64,000 bases of DNA from Erinaceus europaeus (lineage: Eukaryota > Chordata > Mammalia > Eulipotyphla > Erinaceidae), in assembly GCF_950295315.1 (NCBI RefSeq), contig NC_080171.1, positions 118,925,747-118,989,746 of the forward strand, in the 5' to 3' direction. Numbering within the stretch: position 1 is the first letter of the stretch; each line of letters opens with the position of its first letter. Of the stretch, positions 34,034 through 46,317 are shown piece after piece. The notes under the pieces are model-generated. The model worked only from the letters and a program-made list of their open reading frames with translations. It was not told the DNA's origin and ran no database searches. The position numbers were made by a program, and so were the translations under genes.

Positions 34034-34264
34034 CTCGGCGAAGTCCTCTCCTTCTTCCTCCACCTGCCTTCCTTGCCGCCAGTGTTTCAGCAGCCGTCTG
34101 AGTTTGACGTAGAAAAGGAAAATGTTCTGCTTCAAGGACCGGAGCTCCTGCTGCATCAGGCTCCTCTCGTTGCTCCACGTGCGCTCGTGGAGGGTGTTTT
34201 GCAAAGCCAGGCTGTGCATTTCCAGCTCTTTCCACCTCAGGGCATACAGATGCTCCTCCTCCAT
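34034..34264 (-). CDS. MTCL1: MTCL1 exon, [15 protein letters not shown] coiled coil
   Basis: Seventy-seven codons (231 nt, phase 0-0) starting [20 protein letters not shown], running through [20 protein letters not shown] and ending EGEDFAE. This is a long helix with many Leu residues at heptad spacing and a basic patch (KHWRQGRQ). Acceptor GTTCAAG|ATG, donor GAG|GTACCT. The Met is internal, not a start. A SINE-A inserted in the downstream intron left its target duplication only 14 nt past this donor. Confidence 0.95.
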
Positions 34265-34509
34265 CTTGAACAGAGTTGAGAGAGAAGGTGTGACAAGCAG
34301 CTCTCCCCATTTGGCCAGCTCAACCCAACCAAGATTTGGCAAATGGTCCACCTAAGTCATTTTGCATATGGGGCGTGAAACACAGAAGCCCCCAAAGGTT
34401 CAGTTTAGCCTCCTGAAATACTTACTAATTTTAAGACCTCCTAAGTTTTCTGGTCCAGAAGCAAGGGCTATTTCAACATTAGGTATTCTAAGCTTATGGT
34501 CAAGTCTAT

Positions 34510-34716
34510 CATTATTATTTTTAAATTATCTTTATTGGATAAAGACAGGAAGAAACTGAGTGGGAAGGGGGGTGATAGAGAGGGAGAGAGATACCTGCAG
34601 CCCTGCTCCACCACTCGTGAAGCTTTCCCCCTGCAGGTGGGGAACAGGGGCTTGAACCCAGATCCTTGTGCACTGTAATGTGAGCACTTAACCAGGTGTG
34701 CCACTGTCCCGCCCCT
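34510..34716 (-). mobile_element. SINE-A
   Basis: Complete minus copy; first of three consecutive minus SINEs. Confidence 0.93.
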
Positions 34717-34922
34717 CATTACGTTTGAAAAATGTTTATCTATTCGATAGAGACAGAGAGAAACTGAAAGAGAAGGGGAAGACAGAGAGGAAGAGAACAC
34801 TTGCAACACTGCTTCACTGCTTGCAAAGCTTCCCCCCTGCAGGTGGGGGCTGGGGGACTTGAACTCGACTCCTTGCACACTGTAACATGTGTGTTCAGTG
34901 AGGTGTGCCACTATCCAGTCCC
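34717..34922 (-). mobile_element. SINE-A
   Basis: Second minus copy, directly abutting. Confidence 0.91.
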
Positions 34923-34936
34923 TTAAAAACGTTTCT

Positions 34937-35209
34937 TTTTTCCCCAGTATTTATTATTTATTCCCTTTTGTTGCCCTTGTTTTATTGTTGTAGTTATTGT
35001 TGTTGTTATTGATGTTGTTGTTGGATAGGACAGAGAGAAATGGAGAGAGGAGGGGAAGACAGAGAGGAGGAAAGACAGACACCTGCAGACCTGCTTCACT
35101 GCCTGTGAAGCGACTCCCTTGCAGGTGGGGAGCTGGGTGGGGATCCTTCCGCCGATCATTGCGCTTTGCGCCACCTGCGCTTAACCTGCTGCGCTACCGC
35201 CCGACGCCC
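34937..35209 (-). mobile_element. SINE-B
   Basis: 16-bp duplication CCTTAAAAACGTTTCT at 34921-34936 and 35210-35225. The B-box region is partly deleted. Confidence 0.94.
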
Positions 35210-35218
35210 CCTTAAAAA

Positions 35219-35320
35219 CGTTTCTAAACTGCTCATGAAAATTGTCTCTTGCATGTATAGCTTCAAGCTGACCTCCCTGCAGATTTCACTTGCCCTGTGT
35301 ATGTAAGCTCCCACACAAGG
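35219..35320 (+). repeat. Local repeat, copy 1
   Basis: Shares TTTCTAAAC, GAAAATTGT, CTGCAGATT and CACTTGCCCTGTGTATGT with 35892-35977. Confidence 0.8.
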
Positions 35321-35709
35321 CACTTGGTGATTATAAAGGGATATGAGCAAATGCTACCTCTTGATTTCCTGAGCCATCAGCTCTCCACAGCCTCGCGCAG
35401 ACAGAGAATGCCAAGCTGGTGGAGGCCCACAGAAAGGCAGAGGCAGAGCTACAGGGCCAGAATAAATCCACTGTGAACATGCAGTGCTCTTCTATACAAA
35501 GTAGTGAGCAAAGAGGAAAATAAATTGATAAGCCAACTCAATAATTCACACTCCGGTTATATTGGGCAATCTTAGGCAAATACTGAAGCTACCAGGAAGA
35601 TTTAGTGTGTAGTGCAGGGGTGATGCCCCAAGTTCAAGACCCAACATCACATATGATTAGAATCATATGCTTCTTATAAAACAAATGAATCTTTTAAAAA
35701 CAGCATTGC

Positions 35710-36019
35710 AGGGCCAGGTGGTGGCGCACCTGGTTAAGCGCTCACATCACAGTGCACAAGGACCCAAGGTCAAGACCCTGATCCCCACCTGCAGGTGGAA
35801 AGCTTCATGAGTGGTGGAGCAGGGCTGCAGGTGTCTCTCTGCCTCCTTCCCTCTCTATCTCCCTTCTCCCATCTTTTTTTCTGTGTTATAAATGTTTCTA
35901 AACGGCTTAGGAAAATTGTTTCTGACTTCACTGCAGATTCCACTTGCCCTGTGTATGTGGGCTCCCACACACAGACACATTTTCCATTTTTCTCTGTCTC
36001 TATGAAGCAACAATAATAA
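35710..36019 (+). mobile_element. SINE-A interrupted by local repeat copy 2
   Basis: Target duplication CAGCATTGC at 35701-35709 and 36020-36028. The body stops near 35886 and its tail resumes near 35990 (TCTGTCTCTATGAAGC). Confidence 0.82.
35892..35977 (+). repeat. Local repeat, copy 2 (inside a SINE-A)
   Basis: Same segment as copy 1 but lacking about 20 bases after GAAAATTG. Confidence 0.8.
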
Positions 36020-36825
36020 TCAGCATTGCTCAAAGAAAAAATTTGCACCTCTAGGTGAAGTGCCAGTGTACTTTAAAACATGAGTATGGACATTCTTCAA
36101 GCAACAGACAATTATTATCGGTAAAGGCTGAGAAAATGGGAGTGAATAAAATCTTATTTTATAAACAAGGGCAGAAGAATAATGTCTATAATACCGCCAG
36201 TGAATTATGGGTGAAGACTTTGCATAAAAGCAGAGTCAGAAGCTTGCTTCACCATCAGCTGTTATCTCATGATTAAATTCATACTCCCTCGTGTGCCAAG
36301 ACCCCAGGCAGTGGGTTCTGCTTTGTTTTGCCCTCCTAAAGGACTAGACCAATACTCAGGAACCATGAGTACTGGCTAGAACTACAATTGCCTGAGATTG
36401 ACACCAACAAGACTGAAGTCCTGAAGATGGGAGAGTGGGAGGAGGACAGCTCTGGGAAGGTCCCTGGTCCCCTGGTCTGTACTGTAACCTGCATGGCCAC
36501 TGTGTTGATACTTTTTTTTTTGGTTCAGTTCAAGTGGAAACAACATAAAACCGTGGTGATGTAATTCACTATCTTGGCAGCCCCTAGAGTGCTACTTCTG
36601 GGCATCTTTCTACCGACACAGAAATAGAGAGGCATGGGGGAAATGAGAAGCTGAGAGAACAGGAAACTGTCTTTGCAATTTCCTGGCAGTACCATGTTAG
36701 CCTCTCGATTCACTGGTAGAATGTCCGCTTCCTCTGCTGCATAAGGTAGCTATTACTGGGTTGTTGGAAAAGTCATGACATTTCTTCCTTCATTCCTTGC
36801 TTTCTCTCTTTCTTCCTTTCTTTAA

Positions 36826-36940
36826 CCAAAGCACTACTCAGTTCTGGTTTAGGGTGGTGTAAGGGATTGAACCTGGGAGATTCAGAGATTCAGGCATGAT
36901 AGAGTCTTTGCACAACCACTATGCTACCTACTCCTGCCTA
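36826..36940 (-). mobile_element. SINE-C
   Basis: Reverse copy: AGCACTACTCAGTTCTGG to GTAGCATAGTGGTTGTGC complement. Confidence 0.85.
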
Positions 36941-36954
36941 TGACATATATATTA

Positions 36955-37282
36955 TTTTTTGCCTCCACGGTTATCACTGGAGCTCGGTGCCAGCACTATG
37001 AATCCACTGCTCCTGGAGGCCATCTTTCCCATTTTGTTGCCCTTGTTGTGGTTGTTATTGTTTTCATAGCCGTTGCTGCTGTTGGATAGGACAGAGAGAA
37101 ATGGAGAGAGGAGGGGAAGTCAGAGAGGAGAGAAAGATAAGACACCTACATACCTGCCTCACCGCTTGTGAAGCAACCCCCCCCCATAGGTGGGGAGCTG
37201 GGGGCTTGAACCAGGATCCTTACGCCGGTACTTGTGCTTTGTGACATGTGCGCTTAACCTGCTGTGCTATCGCCTGGCCCCC
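36955..37282 (-). mobile_element. SINE-B, long form
   Basis: Module complement 36962-37021; GACATAT flanks both ends. Confidence 0.93.
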
Positions 37283-38600
37283 GACATATTTTTTCTATGT
37301 TAAAAAAAATGTTATGACTTATCTGTAAATCCACTATTTTTTTTTTTTCCGCAGAGAAATGAGTATCTGGTGCCGAGTACCCAGCTCATGACAAGTGCTC
37401 TAGGGCATAAAGTACTAGCTGGTGGAAGCAGCACTGTGGGGAGGAGATACTGTTTCTTTCACCTGCAACTTCTGGAAGTGTTCTCTCCTGTCTGTCACTT
37501 CTGTACTACTGTTGATACCTGTATCTATTTCATGACTTTAAATATTCAATACTTGCCCAGATTCAGAGCTGGCTCCCTGCCACTGGAGGACTAAGGCAAG
37601 TGAGCTGGCATCTTCCTTCCCTTCTACTCAAGCCTCACCAGCAACAAGTGAGATCTGGGAGCTTCTACTCGAACACATTGTTTTAACCTGGATCCAAGGT
37701 TAAAAAGAGACATACCTGGATCCTGCCATTTTGCTATCATTATCTCCAGGAATAAACTCACTTTGCAAAAATGATTTTTGATGCAATGCAAATAAAACAA
37801 AAACAGTTAAATTACTTCGGAATTGACCTTGTAGACAGTATGAAATTAATTTCCTTTTATGATAATATGTGTAACTTTACCTCTAAACAACACTTCTAAA
37901 AAGGGTGTGTTATCTAGTGACTGCTCAAGATTGCTAAAGAATATTCAGGCCTGGCTGTTCAGCTCTGCTGTCCATAATCTGCAAGATGCAGGAAGTACTT
38001 CCTTTAATACGTTTAATACGTTTCTGACCTATTTAGTTGAGCATAACTGCAAACAGACGGGGCGAGGTGTATGTAGCACACATTCCTCATTAAAATAAAT
38101 CCTTGGGTACACTTGGTAGCTTACGTTGCACAGGATAAGCATTTTAAAACACCACATTTCCCTTTTCAACATCAAGTGAGTTTTTAAAAGATACTTTACA
38201 GCTATTTTTTCAAGAACAAGTACAGCTGGGGGGGGGGGTCACCAATTCTTAGTTCATGTATTTGTTTATGGCTTAATTATACCCAGGGCGCCAGGGACTG
38301 AACAGTCTTTAGGGAGACCCTTGGGCAAAAAATGTCCTGACTGCCAATCTAGTCTACTAGGAATTCTGGGAAAGGGATTTAACCAATAAAAGCTTATTAG
38401 ACAGTAATAGTTTATCCTAAAACAGCAGGAAGAGTTAATAAGGGAATAGCTCAGTTGATGGTTGTTTAAAAAAAAAAGTTTAGGGTGAACCTCTGCTAGG
38501 AAATTTACTAACTGCTGACTGAAAAAACTTTCTTTTTTTTCAGGTAAATTAAACTTTATTGGACACAAAAACATGTTAGGGAAGAGAGGAAGAGAGGAAC

Positions 38601-38633
<33 letters not shown>

Positions 38634-38714
38634 TAAAAGGAGAAAAGCTAGGAGACTGAAAACTGACTTACATATAGCTCACATGGTGGTCCCAGGAGAG
38701 CTGTTTCCTTTTTT

Positions 38715-38842
38715 TAAACCAGAGTTCTGATCAACTCTGGCAGGGCACTGCAGGGTCGTGCAGGGGACTGAACCTGGGACTTCAGAGCCTTGGGCCTGAG
38801 AGTCTCTTTGCATAACCATTATGCTATCTATCCCCACCTAAA
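38715..38842 (-). mobile_element. SINE-C
   Basis: Reverse copy ending AACCATTATGCTATCTATCC; preceded by a (GA)n run at 38600-38634. Confidence 0.85.
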
Positions 38843-39174
38843 ACTTTCAAATCTGCAGGATGACAAAGATTAGAGACACACGTTAATGTCTCACGGCACA
38901 AGGGCTACAGGATAACTTAGAAAGAACTTTCTGAGGCCACACTGTCAACGGTGAAAATCCTATCAGAGTGCAGAAAAGTCTGCAGACTGTTAATCTCTGG
39001 GACACTGGGGTGAGAGGAGGGATGGCCGACCTCTCTCTCTCTGTCCTGGAGTCCAGTAGCCGCCTGAGGCATGGCAGGCAGGCCAATGTTCTTTTTAAAT
39101 ACACCATCGCCATTTCTCTTGGGAGACTTGGCAGTCAGAGAAGCAGTTGTCTGAAATCTGGGTTACATATTTAC

Positions 39175-39297
39175 CTTACAGATCTTGTTTGTCAATTTCT
39201 CTGTCTCCTCTTGAAGCAGTCTGGTCGCCTGTGCAAGCTGACCCTGCAGCCCCTCTACTGATACAGTGTGTTCAGGTAAAACGGGAGGACGCCTGAG
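39175..39297 (-). CDS. MTCL1: Candidate MTCL1 cassette exon (coiled coil)
   Basis: Forty-one codons, phase 0-0, between the exons at 49873-49715 and 34264-34034. The reading is LRRPPVLPEHTVSVEGLQGQ followed by a heptad-like helix (LAQATRLLQEETEKLTNKICK). The acceptor follows a good pyrimidine tract (CCCTTCCTTTATCCC, then CAATCAG) and the donor is AAG|GTAAAT. An alternative acceptor at 39252 would give a 26-codon exon, also in phase. The coiled-coil content and matching phase on the correct strand support a real exon. I do not recall it in the human reference protein, so it may be an alternative exon. It lies in unique, SINE-free sequence. Confidence 0.55.
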
Positions 39298-40096
39298 CTG
39301 ATTGGTGGGATAAAGGAAGGGCTTTAGTGGAAGCAAAAATCCTCTCTGAGGTGAAGACGCAGGACAGACATATGCACAAGCCAGAGAGACATACGGAGCA
39401 ACACAACACATGGGGACACTGCAGCAGTGAAGAGACTGTCCCATGCGGGGGCCTGAACAACCCCACCTGCCCTTCACCTCTTCTCCAAAAGCTAAGGTGG
39501 TGAACACCTGCATTCTGACCACCAGGGCACCAGCAGGCAGGCTGGGAGAAGGGAGCCTGGGTACATTAGACTTACGTTTGCTTCCACAGCAGCTTACGAC
39601 TAGGCAGGGTTTTTTCTTATTTGGTTTGATTTGGTTTGAATATGGGGGTGGTCAGAACTGGTAACGAGGGAGTCAAAATATGACTCCTTCACACAGTCAG
39701 TCCCTGGGAGTTGCAGCCCAAGTCGGTATGTGTCTCCCTAAATTCAACAGGCAGTTAGCTTGGATGTTTTCTCATTTTATTAAGAGTTTTTCCCTGTCTA
39801 AATGAGAGTGCCTTTTCTCCCAGTAGACCTTCCGAGATGTTTAGGTTAATTTAGGTGGTATTTCTTTAATTCCCAGGCACGTCACTTCTCATCTCGGTTG
39901 CATATGCCGCCTAACTGGTATTGCACAAAGATCTTATTATATTTTATGTAAAACAATAACAACAAAGTCTAGAGAAAAAATTTGTATCATTTTTATTGGC
40001 AAAGTCTACTTTTATGTCCTTATGTTTATAGAGGAATCTCAGTCATTGCTGTTGAAATGTATTTTACACATGAAAACACAGATTACAAAATTCTCG

Positions 40097-40253
40097 GGTG
40101 GTGGTGGTCCAGGAGGTGGTGCAGGGGGGTAAAGCTTTGGCCTCTCAAGCATGAGGTATCTGAGTTCAATCCCTGGCAGCACATGTACCAGAGTGCTGTC
40201 TTTCTCTCTCTCCTCCTATCTTTCTCACCAATAAATAAAATATTTTTTAAAAA
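40097..40253 (+). mobile_element. SINE-D
   Basis: GGTGGTGCAGGGGGGTAAAG head; ACAAAATTCTC / ACAAAAATTCTC flank it. Confidence 0.9.
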
Positions 40254-40549
40254 ACAAAAATTCTCAGGTGTCACTGAAATTGATACTATTTGAAAACAGG
40301 CAACTTGCAAAGCCTGTAGATTAATGAAAGAAAAATAAATGAAATTTCACTGGGTCATTCTGTATCATTAACGAGCCTGCAATTTCTCTCTATGGTTCCT
40401 GTTTGCTTTTCCTAGTGTGATAATAACACTTGGGTTATAGTGACAGCGATAGCTCCCAAGCAGGAAATGTAAAAATAAACAAGTAGATTACTTCCCTAGC
40501 TAGGCAAGGGGATGACAGAGAATACACAGGGGGAAAAGACAGAGAGAAA

Positions 40550-40587
<38 letters not shown>
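40550..40587 (+). repeat. (GA)n microsatellite
   Basis: About 19 GA units. Confidence 0.96.
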
Positions 40588-40590
<3 letters not shown>

Positions 40591-40704
40591 CGGGATTTTC
40601 AACTTTGGGATACATTTCTGAGAGCTGCAGATCTTACTTAGCTCATGCCCCTTTCAAGAAGCTAACTCATGGACTATTAAGAATGTTAAAAGATTTTTTA
40701 TTTC

Positions 40705-40799
40705 TTTTGTAAATACTTTGCTGGTGGGAACTGGGGATTTGAACCCGGGTCCTTGTGCAGTGTAACATGTGCGATCAACCAGGTACACTGCCAGCCCCT
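40705..40799 (-). mobile_element. SINE-A head fragment
   Basis: Only the tRNA-related half remains: GGTTTGAACCCGGGT-type box in reverse. Confidence 0.85.
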
Positions 40800-41384
40800 A
40801 AGTATTTCTTTGTATTGCCAATGACTTGAGGTTATGATAGTCTCCTATCTACCAGGAAGGTCTCTGGGGTTCTCACTTCTTCTTCTAGCGTTTGCCCTTC
40901 TTCTGTAGCCAGTCAACAGCGTCAGGTTGAAAGCTGTCAGGAGCTGCTTGTTGCTGGCTTTGAAAGTGACTGGGATCCATGTGGATTCAGTTGGCTAGGA
41001 AGGATCATCAGTTTCCCCAATGAATGGGTACTCACGGGATGCACCACGAGAAGGTCGATCCAATGCATCCTAAGGAGAGGCATTTCTCTACACATTGAAT
41101 TTACTTCCAATGACTAATTTCTCTTTTTAAAAGTTCTTTTTGTTTTTGTAGAAAAAGAAAGTATTCTTCACATGTGAACACTTTAAGCTTAGAAGTCTAT
41201 ATATTTAGTTATGTATTGTAATGTTTATTATGTAGTTCATATGGAACTATTTACTAATTGAATTAAATGCAAAATATATATTTGTAATCCATTTAAATAT
41301 TCTGTTGTCTTAAGTATGAGTGCAGTGGCTGAAAATAGTTTGCTAAAAAGTTCTTTTTACTGCTTTTAATCTGTTTGACTTTTA

Positions 41385-41654
41385 AAAAAAATTTAAAAAA
41401 ACTTTTAAAATTTTATTTATTCCCTTTTTTTTTTGCCCTTGTTTTATTGTTGTCGTTATTGTTGGATAGGACAGAGAGAAATGGAGAAAGGAGGGGAAGA
41501 CAGAGAGGGGAAAAGAAAGACAGACACCTGCAGACCTGCTTCACCACTCCCCTGCAGGTGGGGAGCCGAGGGCTCAAACCGGGATCCTTCCTCTGGTCCT
41601 TGTTCCTTGCGCCACCTGCGCTTAACCCACTGCACTACCGCCACTGCAGACTCC
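41385..41654 (-). mobile_element. SINE-B
   Basis: 18-bp duplication TAATCTGTTTGACTTTTA at 41367-41384 and 41655-41672. Confidence 0.95.
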
Positions 41655-41891
41655 TAATCTGTTTGACTTTTATGATGCTAACTTGCTCTCAGCTCCTGCC
41701 TGACTGCAGTGGTCTTGACTCTGACAATCCCAGCAGTATACAGAAGGACTAGCTGATTCTGCTGTTGAACTGGCTGACCCTTGCTCCAAGTGTGTGGTTT
41801 TGGCTTTGCAGAAATCAGCAATACAGCATAAACTTTCTACTTCTTGGAGATTTCTGGGTGAACAGATAGCTTCAGTTTAAAGCCCAATCCT

Positions 41892-42048
41892 CAGGCTGGA
41901 GAGATACCATAACAGTTATGCAAAAGGTATTTAGGCTGAGGCTCTGTGGTCCTAGGTTCAATCCATCGTTACCACCGTAAGCCAGAGCTGAGTACCACTG
42001 TAGTCTTTCTCTCTCTCATTAAAGTAAATAAAATATTAAAAAAAAAAA
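41892..42048 (+). mobile_element. SINE-C
   Basis: ACCATAACAGTTATGCAAAA head; poly(A) tail. Confidence 0.88.
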
Positions 42049-43077
42049 ATCCTGGCAAGGTCATTTGCTTTATACTTAGTTACTTGGGGGTGTGTGTTTC
42101 TCCAACTTTAATTTGCTTTCATTTCTTCTCTGCTCCTGCTGGGCCCAAGGTTCATTTCCTGTTCCTGTGGAACTATTCAAACACCAGGTTCCTGGGAACT
42201 ATCCTCTTAATGATGATAGGTACTGTTCTGGTTTTTAATTCGGAGTTTGATTCTAATCCTTGAAGACTGTTTTCTAATTTTCTTGGGAATTCAGCTCTGT
42301 GTTTAAAGGGACATTGTATGTTTTATGCTGATTTTCAACAAATATTTACTGGAATGAATTCAAACATGGGAGCATCATACTTTAGCAACCAGTCCTCTGG
42401 TTGAACGCTGCTTTGAAGGGGGAGTTGAAAAGGACTCAGCTCTACCAGGGTGTTTATCTGAATACTTGATTTACCCACAGTGGCTCCCCATCTCATCTGT
42501 GGACAACTGTCAAAAGCAGAAATGGCTAGGTCCTCATCTATCAAGTTGTGCTTTCTTTCACTGTCCATTTTTGCTATATGAACAATAAAACTCCTATGGG
42601 CAACTCATGGCTTTTACTGGGGAAACTGTCGCTCCAGTGTTACAAAAAACCCAGAATATAAACATGCTACAGCAAAACTTTCCAGTCTAGAATTATCCTG
42701 ATGCCACACGACTACAGATAGTCACATACATTGAGGAAATATTCACATAACACGAAGATTTCCTTTAGAAACACACACAGACACACACATCAGACTAAGA
42801 ATCACCCTTTCCCCCACCCAGTTAAAATTTTTAACTGCATGTTAGACAAATTCACCCTGATCTCTCTGTGAAGGCAATTTATTTAAACAGATTCCATCCT
42901 CGCTTGATCCAGAGATGTGAAGGCAAATGAATCTGAACATCATAATTACTTGCTTGCCCTGTGTTCATGTTCTGAGACTAATGTCCACATTTCTCCCTTC
43001 CTCCCACTAATTTCCTGAACACAGAGTAAATGACCTAGAAATCACATTATCTCGGTGAAAGTCAAACAAGCAAACAA

Positions 43078-43113
43078 AAAAACCAAAAAAAAAAAAAAAA
43101 AAAAAGAAAAAAG
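43078..43113 (+). repeat. A-rich run
   Basis: Over 30 bases almost all A; no element recognised upstream. Confidence 0.9.
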
Positions 43114-43844
43114 CAAAGTTGGGGGAAGGAACAACTGGTCACTGTAGCCACTACAGTAGTTACAAAGGTGCTAGGTTTTCGGCAGAGTCTCAACTTCTCC
43201 TTTTGCTATCACTTCTTTAAAAAGCAGTGCATGAAGTCAGCATGTGTGTACACATACTTGGCATAAAGCCCTGTATCATTTTATCATGCTTGGCATTTCA
43301 CAGCTGAGGCAGAAGGGATGACAAATGCCTTGGTCCTTCATTGATTAAAAGATGAAAGAGAAGCTACTGAGAAGAGCTCTTGGCGATTTCTGACCCAGAA
43401 ACTCAATCCTCGGGGCAGACTTGATTTCACTTACACTGGGAATGTGAGTAGTGCCCATGCTGGGATGTCTCGTGTGGCACTGTTTGTAAGCTGCTCCTAC
43501 ATTCCTACATTCCAAGCTGCATAGCCTACACACTACTCTCTCTTATCAAATGGCACTCTCAGCAGATTTCTTGGGAGCCACCGGAAGCAAAGTGAGTGAA
43601 GAGTCTGGTGCATGGTATATGAATCTTGCCAAGATCTACCAAGATGAATAAACAACAGAGTATTTGCCTTCCTGGAGGGTGGTAGCTGTGTGTGTGCGTG
43701 TGTGTGTTTTCTGAGCAGTTAACTTTTTGTCTGATTGTATTAATATGTTCCTATGTGTTAGAGCATTCTGACTTCAGCTTTCTCTGTAACTGTTTCAAGC
43801 CTGTCAGGAGTAGACATACGATTCCTTTTCATTTTTCTTATTTT

Positions 43845-43996
43845 GTTTTTTATTTTAATGAGAGGTAGAGAAAAAGACACAGAAACCAGAGCACTGCTCA
43901 GCTCTGGCTTCTACGGTGATGTGGGGGAGTGAACCTGAGACTTCAGAACTCCAGGCACCAAAGTCTTTTTGCAAAACCATTATGTCTCCCCTGCCC
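43845..43996 (-). mobile_element. SINE-C
   Basis: Reverse copy with AGCACTGCTCAGCTCTGGCT. Confidence 0.88.
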
Positions 43997-44246
43997 TGCC
44001 CTGACTCTTTGTTTAAGCACAGTGTTTGTGTCATATGAGAAGCAAACTTACTGCACAGATTTGTTCTCTGTTAAAATGCATCAGCAAGGATATAGTTTCT
44101 ATTTTTCTTCTCAGAGTTATTATTGCTGCTACTGGAACTGTTGCCACTACTACTAAGAGAAGCAAGAGTTCAGCCTGGGCAAAAATACTCACATAAATTA
44201 TCTTCCCCCGAACGTGAAAATCTGTAAGCAAGAACCAGAGAAAGAG

Positions 44247-44428
44247 GGGCCAGGTGGTGGTGCACCTAGTTAAGCACACACATCACAGTGTACAAGGACC
44301 CAGGTTCAAGCCCCCGGTCCCCACCTACAAAGCGAAAGCTTCACAAGTGGTGAAGTGGGGCTGCAGGTGTCTCTTTCTGTCTCTTGTCCTCTCTATCTTC
44401 CTCTCCCCTATAAATTTCACAAATATGA
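44247..44428 (+). mobile_element. SINE-A
   Basis: Head GGGGCCAGGTGGTGGTGCAC; short tail. Confidence 0.92.
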
Positions 44429-44454
44429 TTTGAGAAATTGATACTTAAGGGGGT

Positions 44455-44607
44455 TGGGGCAAGGGAGATAGTGTAATGGTTATGCAAAGAGACATTCATG
44501 CCTGAGACTCCAAAGTCACAGGTTCAATCTCCTGGAGCACCAAAAGCCACAGCTAAGTAGTGCTCTGATAAAAACGAACAAAATCCCCTACTTAAAAAAA
44601 AAAATCC
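44455..44607 (+). mobile_element. SINE-C
   Basis: GATAGTGTAATGGTTATGCA head, poly(A) tail. Confidence 0.9.
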
Positions 44608-44829
44608 TTTCAATTTTAGCTCAGAACTTTATTTCTTCTATTTAGCAATTACTACTAGGTCACTCCACTCCCACCCCCTGCACCTCTTCAGAACTAGGCA
44701 AAGAACTGAAGGACATCAAGCGTGTATTGGAGGAGCTGAATTGAGTCAACTAGTAGGAAACGGGAGGGTATTTAAGAGAGAGAGGGGAAGGGGAGGGAAA
44801 GAGAACAGCTACTGGCTTTATTCCTTTTT

Positions 44830-45028
44830 AAATATTTTTTTATTTTTATTATTAGAGACAGAGAGAAATTGAGAGGAGGGGAAGATAGAGAGGGAGAGAG
44901 ACAGAGAGACACCCGCAGCCCTGCTTCACCACTTGTGAAGCTTACTTTCCTCCTGCAGGTGGGGACCAGGTGGGTCGTTATGTAGTGTCAATGTGAGCGC
45001 TGAAGCAGGTGTGGCACCACCTGGCCCC
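44830..45028 (-). mobile_element. SINE-A
   Basis: Reverse copy; the B-box part is damaged. Confidence 0.88.
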
Positions 45029-45476
45029 TGGCTTTATTCTTGATGAACCTGTTTGCCTTTCCTGGCAGCAAATGTGTCACAGAGGGCAAATCTTCAACAA
45101 AGCAGCTTCTCTGGCTGGGTGGCCCTGCTAACTTAGGGGAATGCCGCGCACGGCTTCTTCCATCATGACCTTCACAAAATGAATCAGGAATTCATTTCCA
45201 TTAAAAGGCTTCTACGAGTTTTGCTGATTAGAAGTGTCCATTGTACAACACTTTAACCCAGTGTGATATTCCAAGACCAAATCTGTCGTGGCGACATCCA
45301 CCTCAGAGACAGACAGCCAGCTCTCCTGAGCCCGAGACTCCACAAAGGAGTATTTCTGTATTTGGCTCCTCAAATAAAAGGGACAACTAGGGAACTGCCA
45401 GACTTAGCCTTGAACATTTTCTCGTAAAAGTATTTTAAAATGTAGCATGTTTGCATACATAACTGAGTTTTGGTGG

Positions 45477-45515
<39 letters not shown>
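45477..45515 (+). repeat. (TG)n microsatellite
   Basis: About 18 TG units. Confidence 0.97.
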
Positions 45516-45518
<3 letters not shown>

Positions 45519-45552
45519 AATTCTTAAGTCAATTTAAAAAAAGATTAAAATA

Positions 45553-45752
45553 CTGGGGCTTGCACATAGTACGAAGTACAAGGACCCGCATAAGGATCCC
45601 AGTTCAAGGCCCTGGCTTCCGACCTTCAGGGGGGTCGCTTCATAAGTGGTGAAGCAGGTCTGCAGGTGTCTGTCTTTCTCTCCCCCCGTCTTCCCCTCCT
45701 CTCTCCATTTCTGTCTTATCCAAAAAATAAAAGATAAATAAAATAAAACCTG
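45553..45752 (+). mobile_element. SINE-B, 5'-truncated
   Basis: Starts within the tRNA part; the A box is lost. Confidence 0.88.
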
Positions 45753-45999
45753 ATATTTATCTTCTGATTGACTATTTTCTCTTCTGCAAAATTAAGCTCC
45801 CTAGACACTAGTTTTCTTAGGAGGTTCTGTTTTGTCTTTTAAAACATTTAAGATGAAAGAAAATCAGAAATATCTTTACAACTTAAGATTGTTCATATAG
45901 GTAAGAGCTGGCTCTGCAGTCATTGTGTCATTTATGGAAATAACCCTTGAGAAGAAAGAAGCTCTTGTGGGAGCATCCAGGACCAGTGTGTGTGCTTGG

Positions 46000-46027
46000 G
46001 GGTGGTGGTGGTGGTGGTGGTGGTGGT
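46000..46027 (+). repeat. (GGT)n microsatellite
   Basis: Nine units; could form a G-quadruplex. Confidence 0.95.
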
Positions 46028-46317
46028 ACTGAGCCCTCTTCTGCACAAAGCACTGCTACTCAAAGAAGGGCAAGGAGAGTACAGTAGTGGGCTTGACAGA
46101 TACTCTGGGCCCAGTTCTAGCAACCAGCTGGGGACCCTAATAGCGAGCCCCTTCCTTCTCAGAATCTTGTTCTCATTCACAGAATGTGAGCACTAGTCTG
46201 AATACCTGGTGGTGTCTTCTGAGTTACTGATACGTTGATCCATGGTCCTAAATTATCTTAAGGCAACAACTCTACTAAGCTACCTTTTGCAAAGGTTTAT
46301 TACTATTTATTATGAAG

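Noticed and set aside
35398..35465. Plus-strand ENAKLVEAHRKAEAELQGQ, coiled-coil-like
   Set aside because: Wrong strand for MTCL1, no convincing splice sites and only about 20 codons.
40885..41080. Minus-strand DAVDWLQKKGKR followed by a stop, like a processed pseudogene end
   Set aside because: The frame breaks upstream, I could not identify a parent protein and no poly(A) follows.
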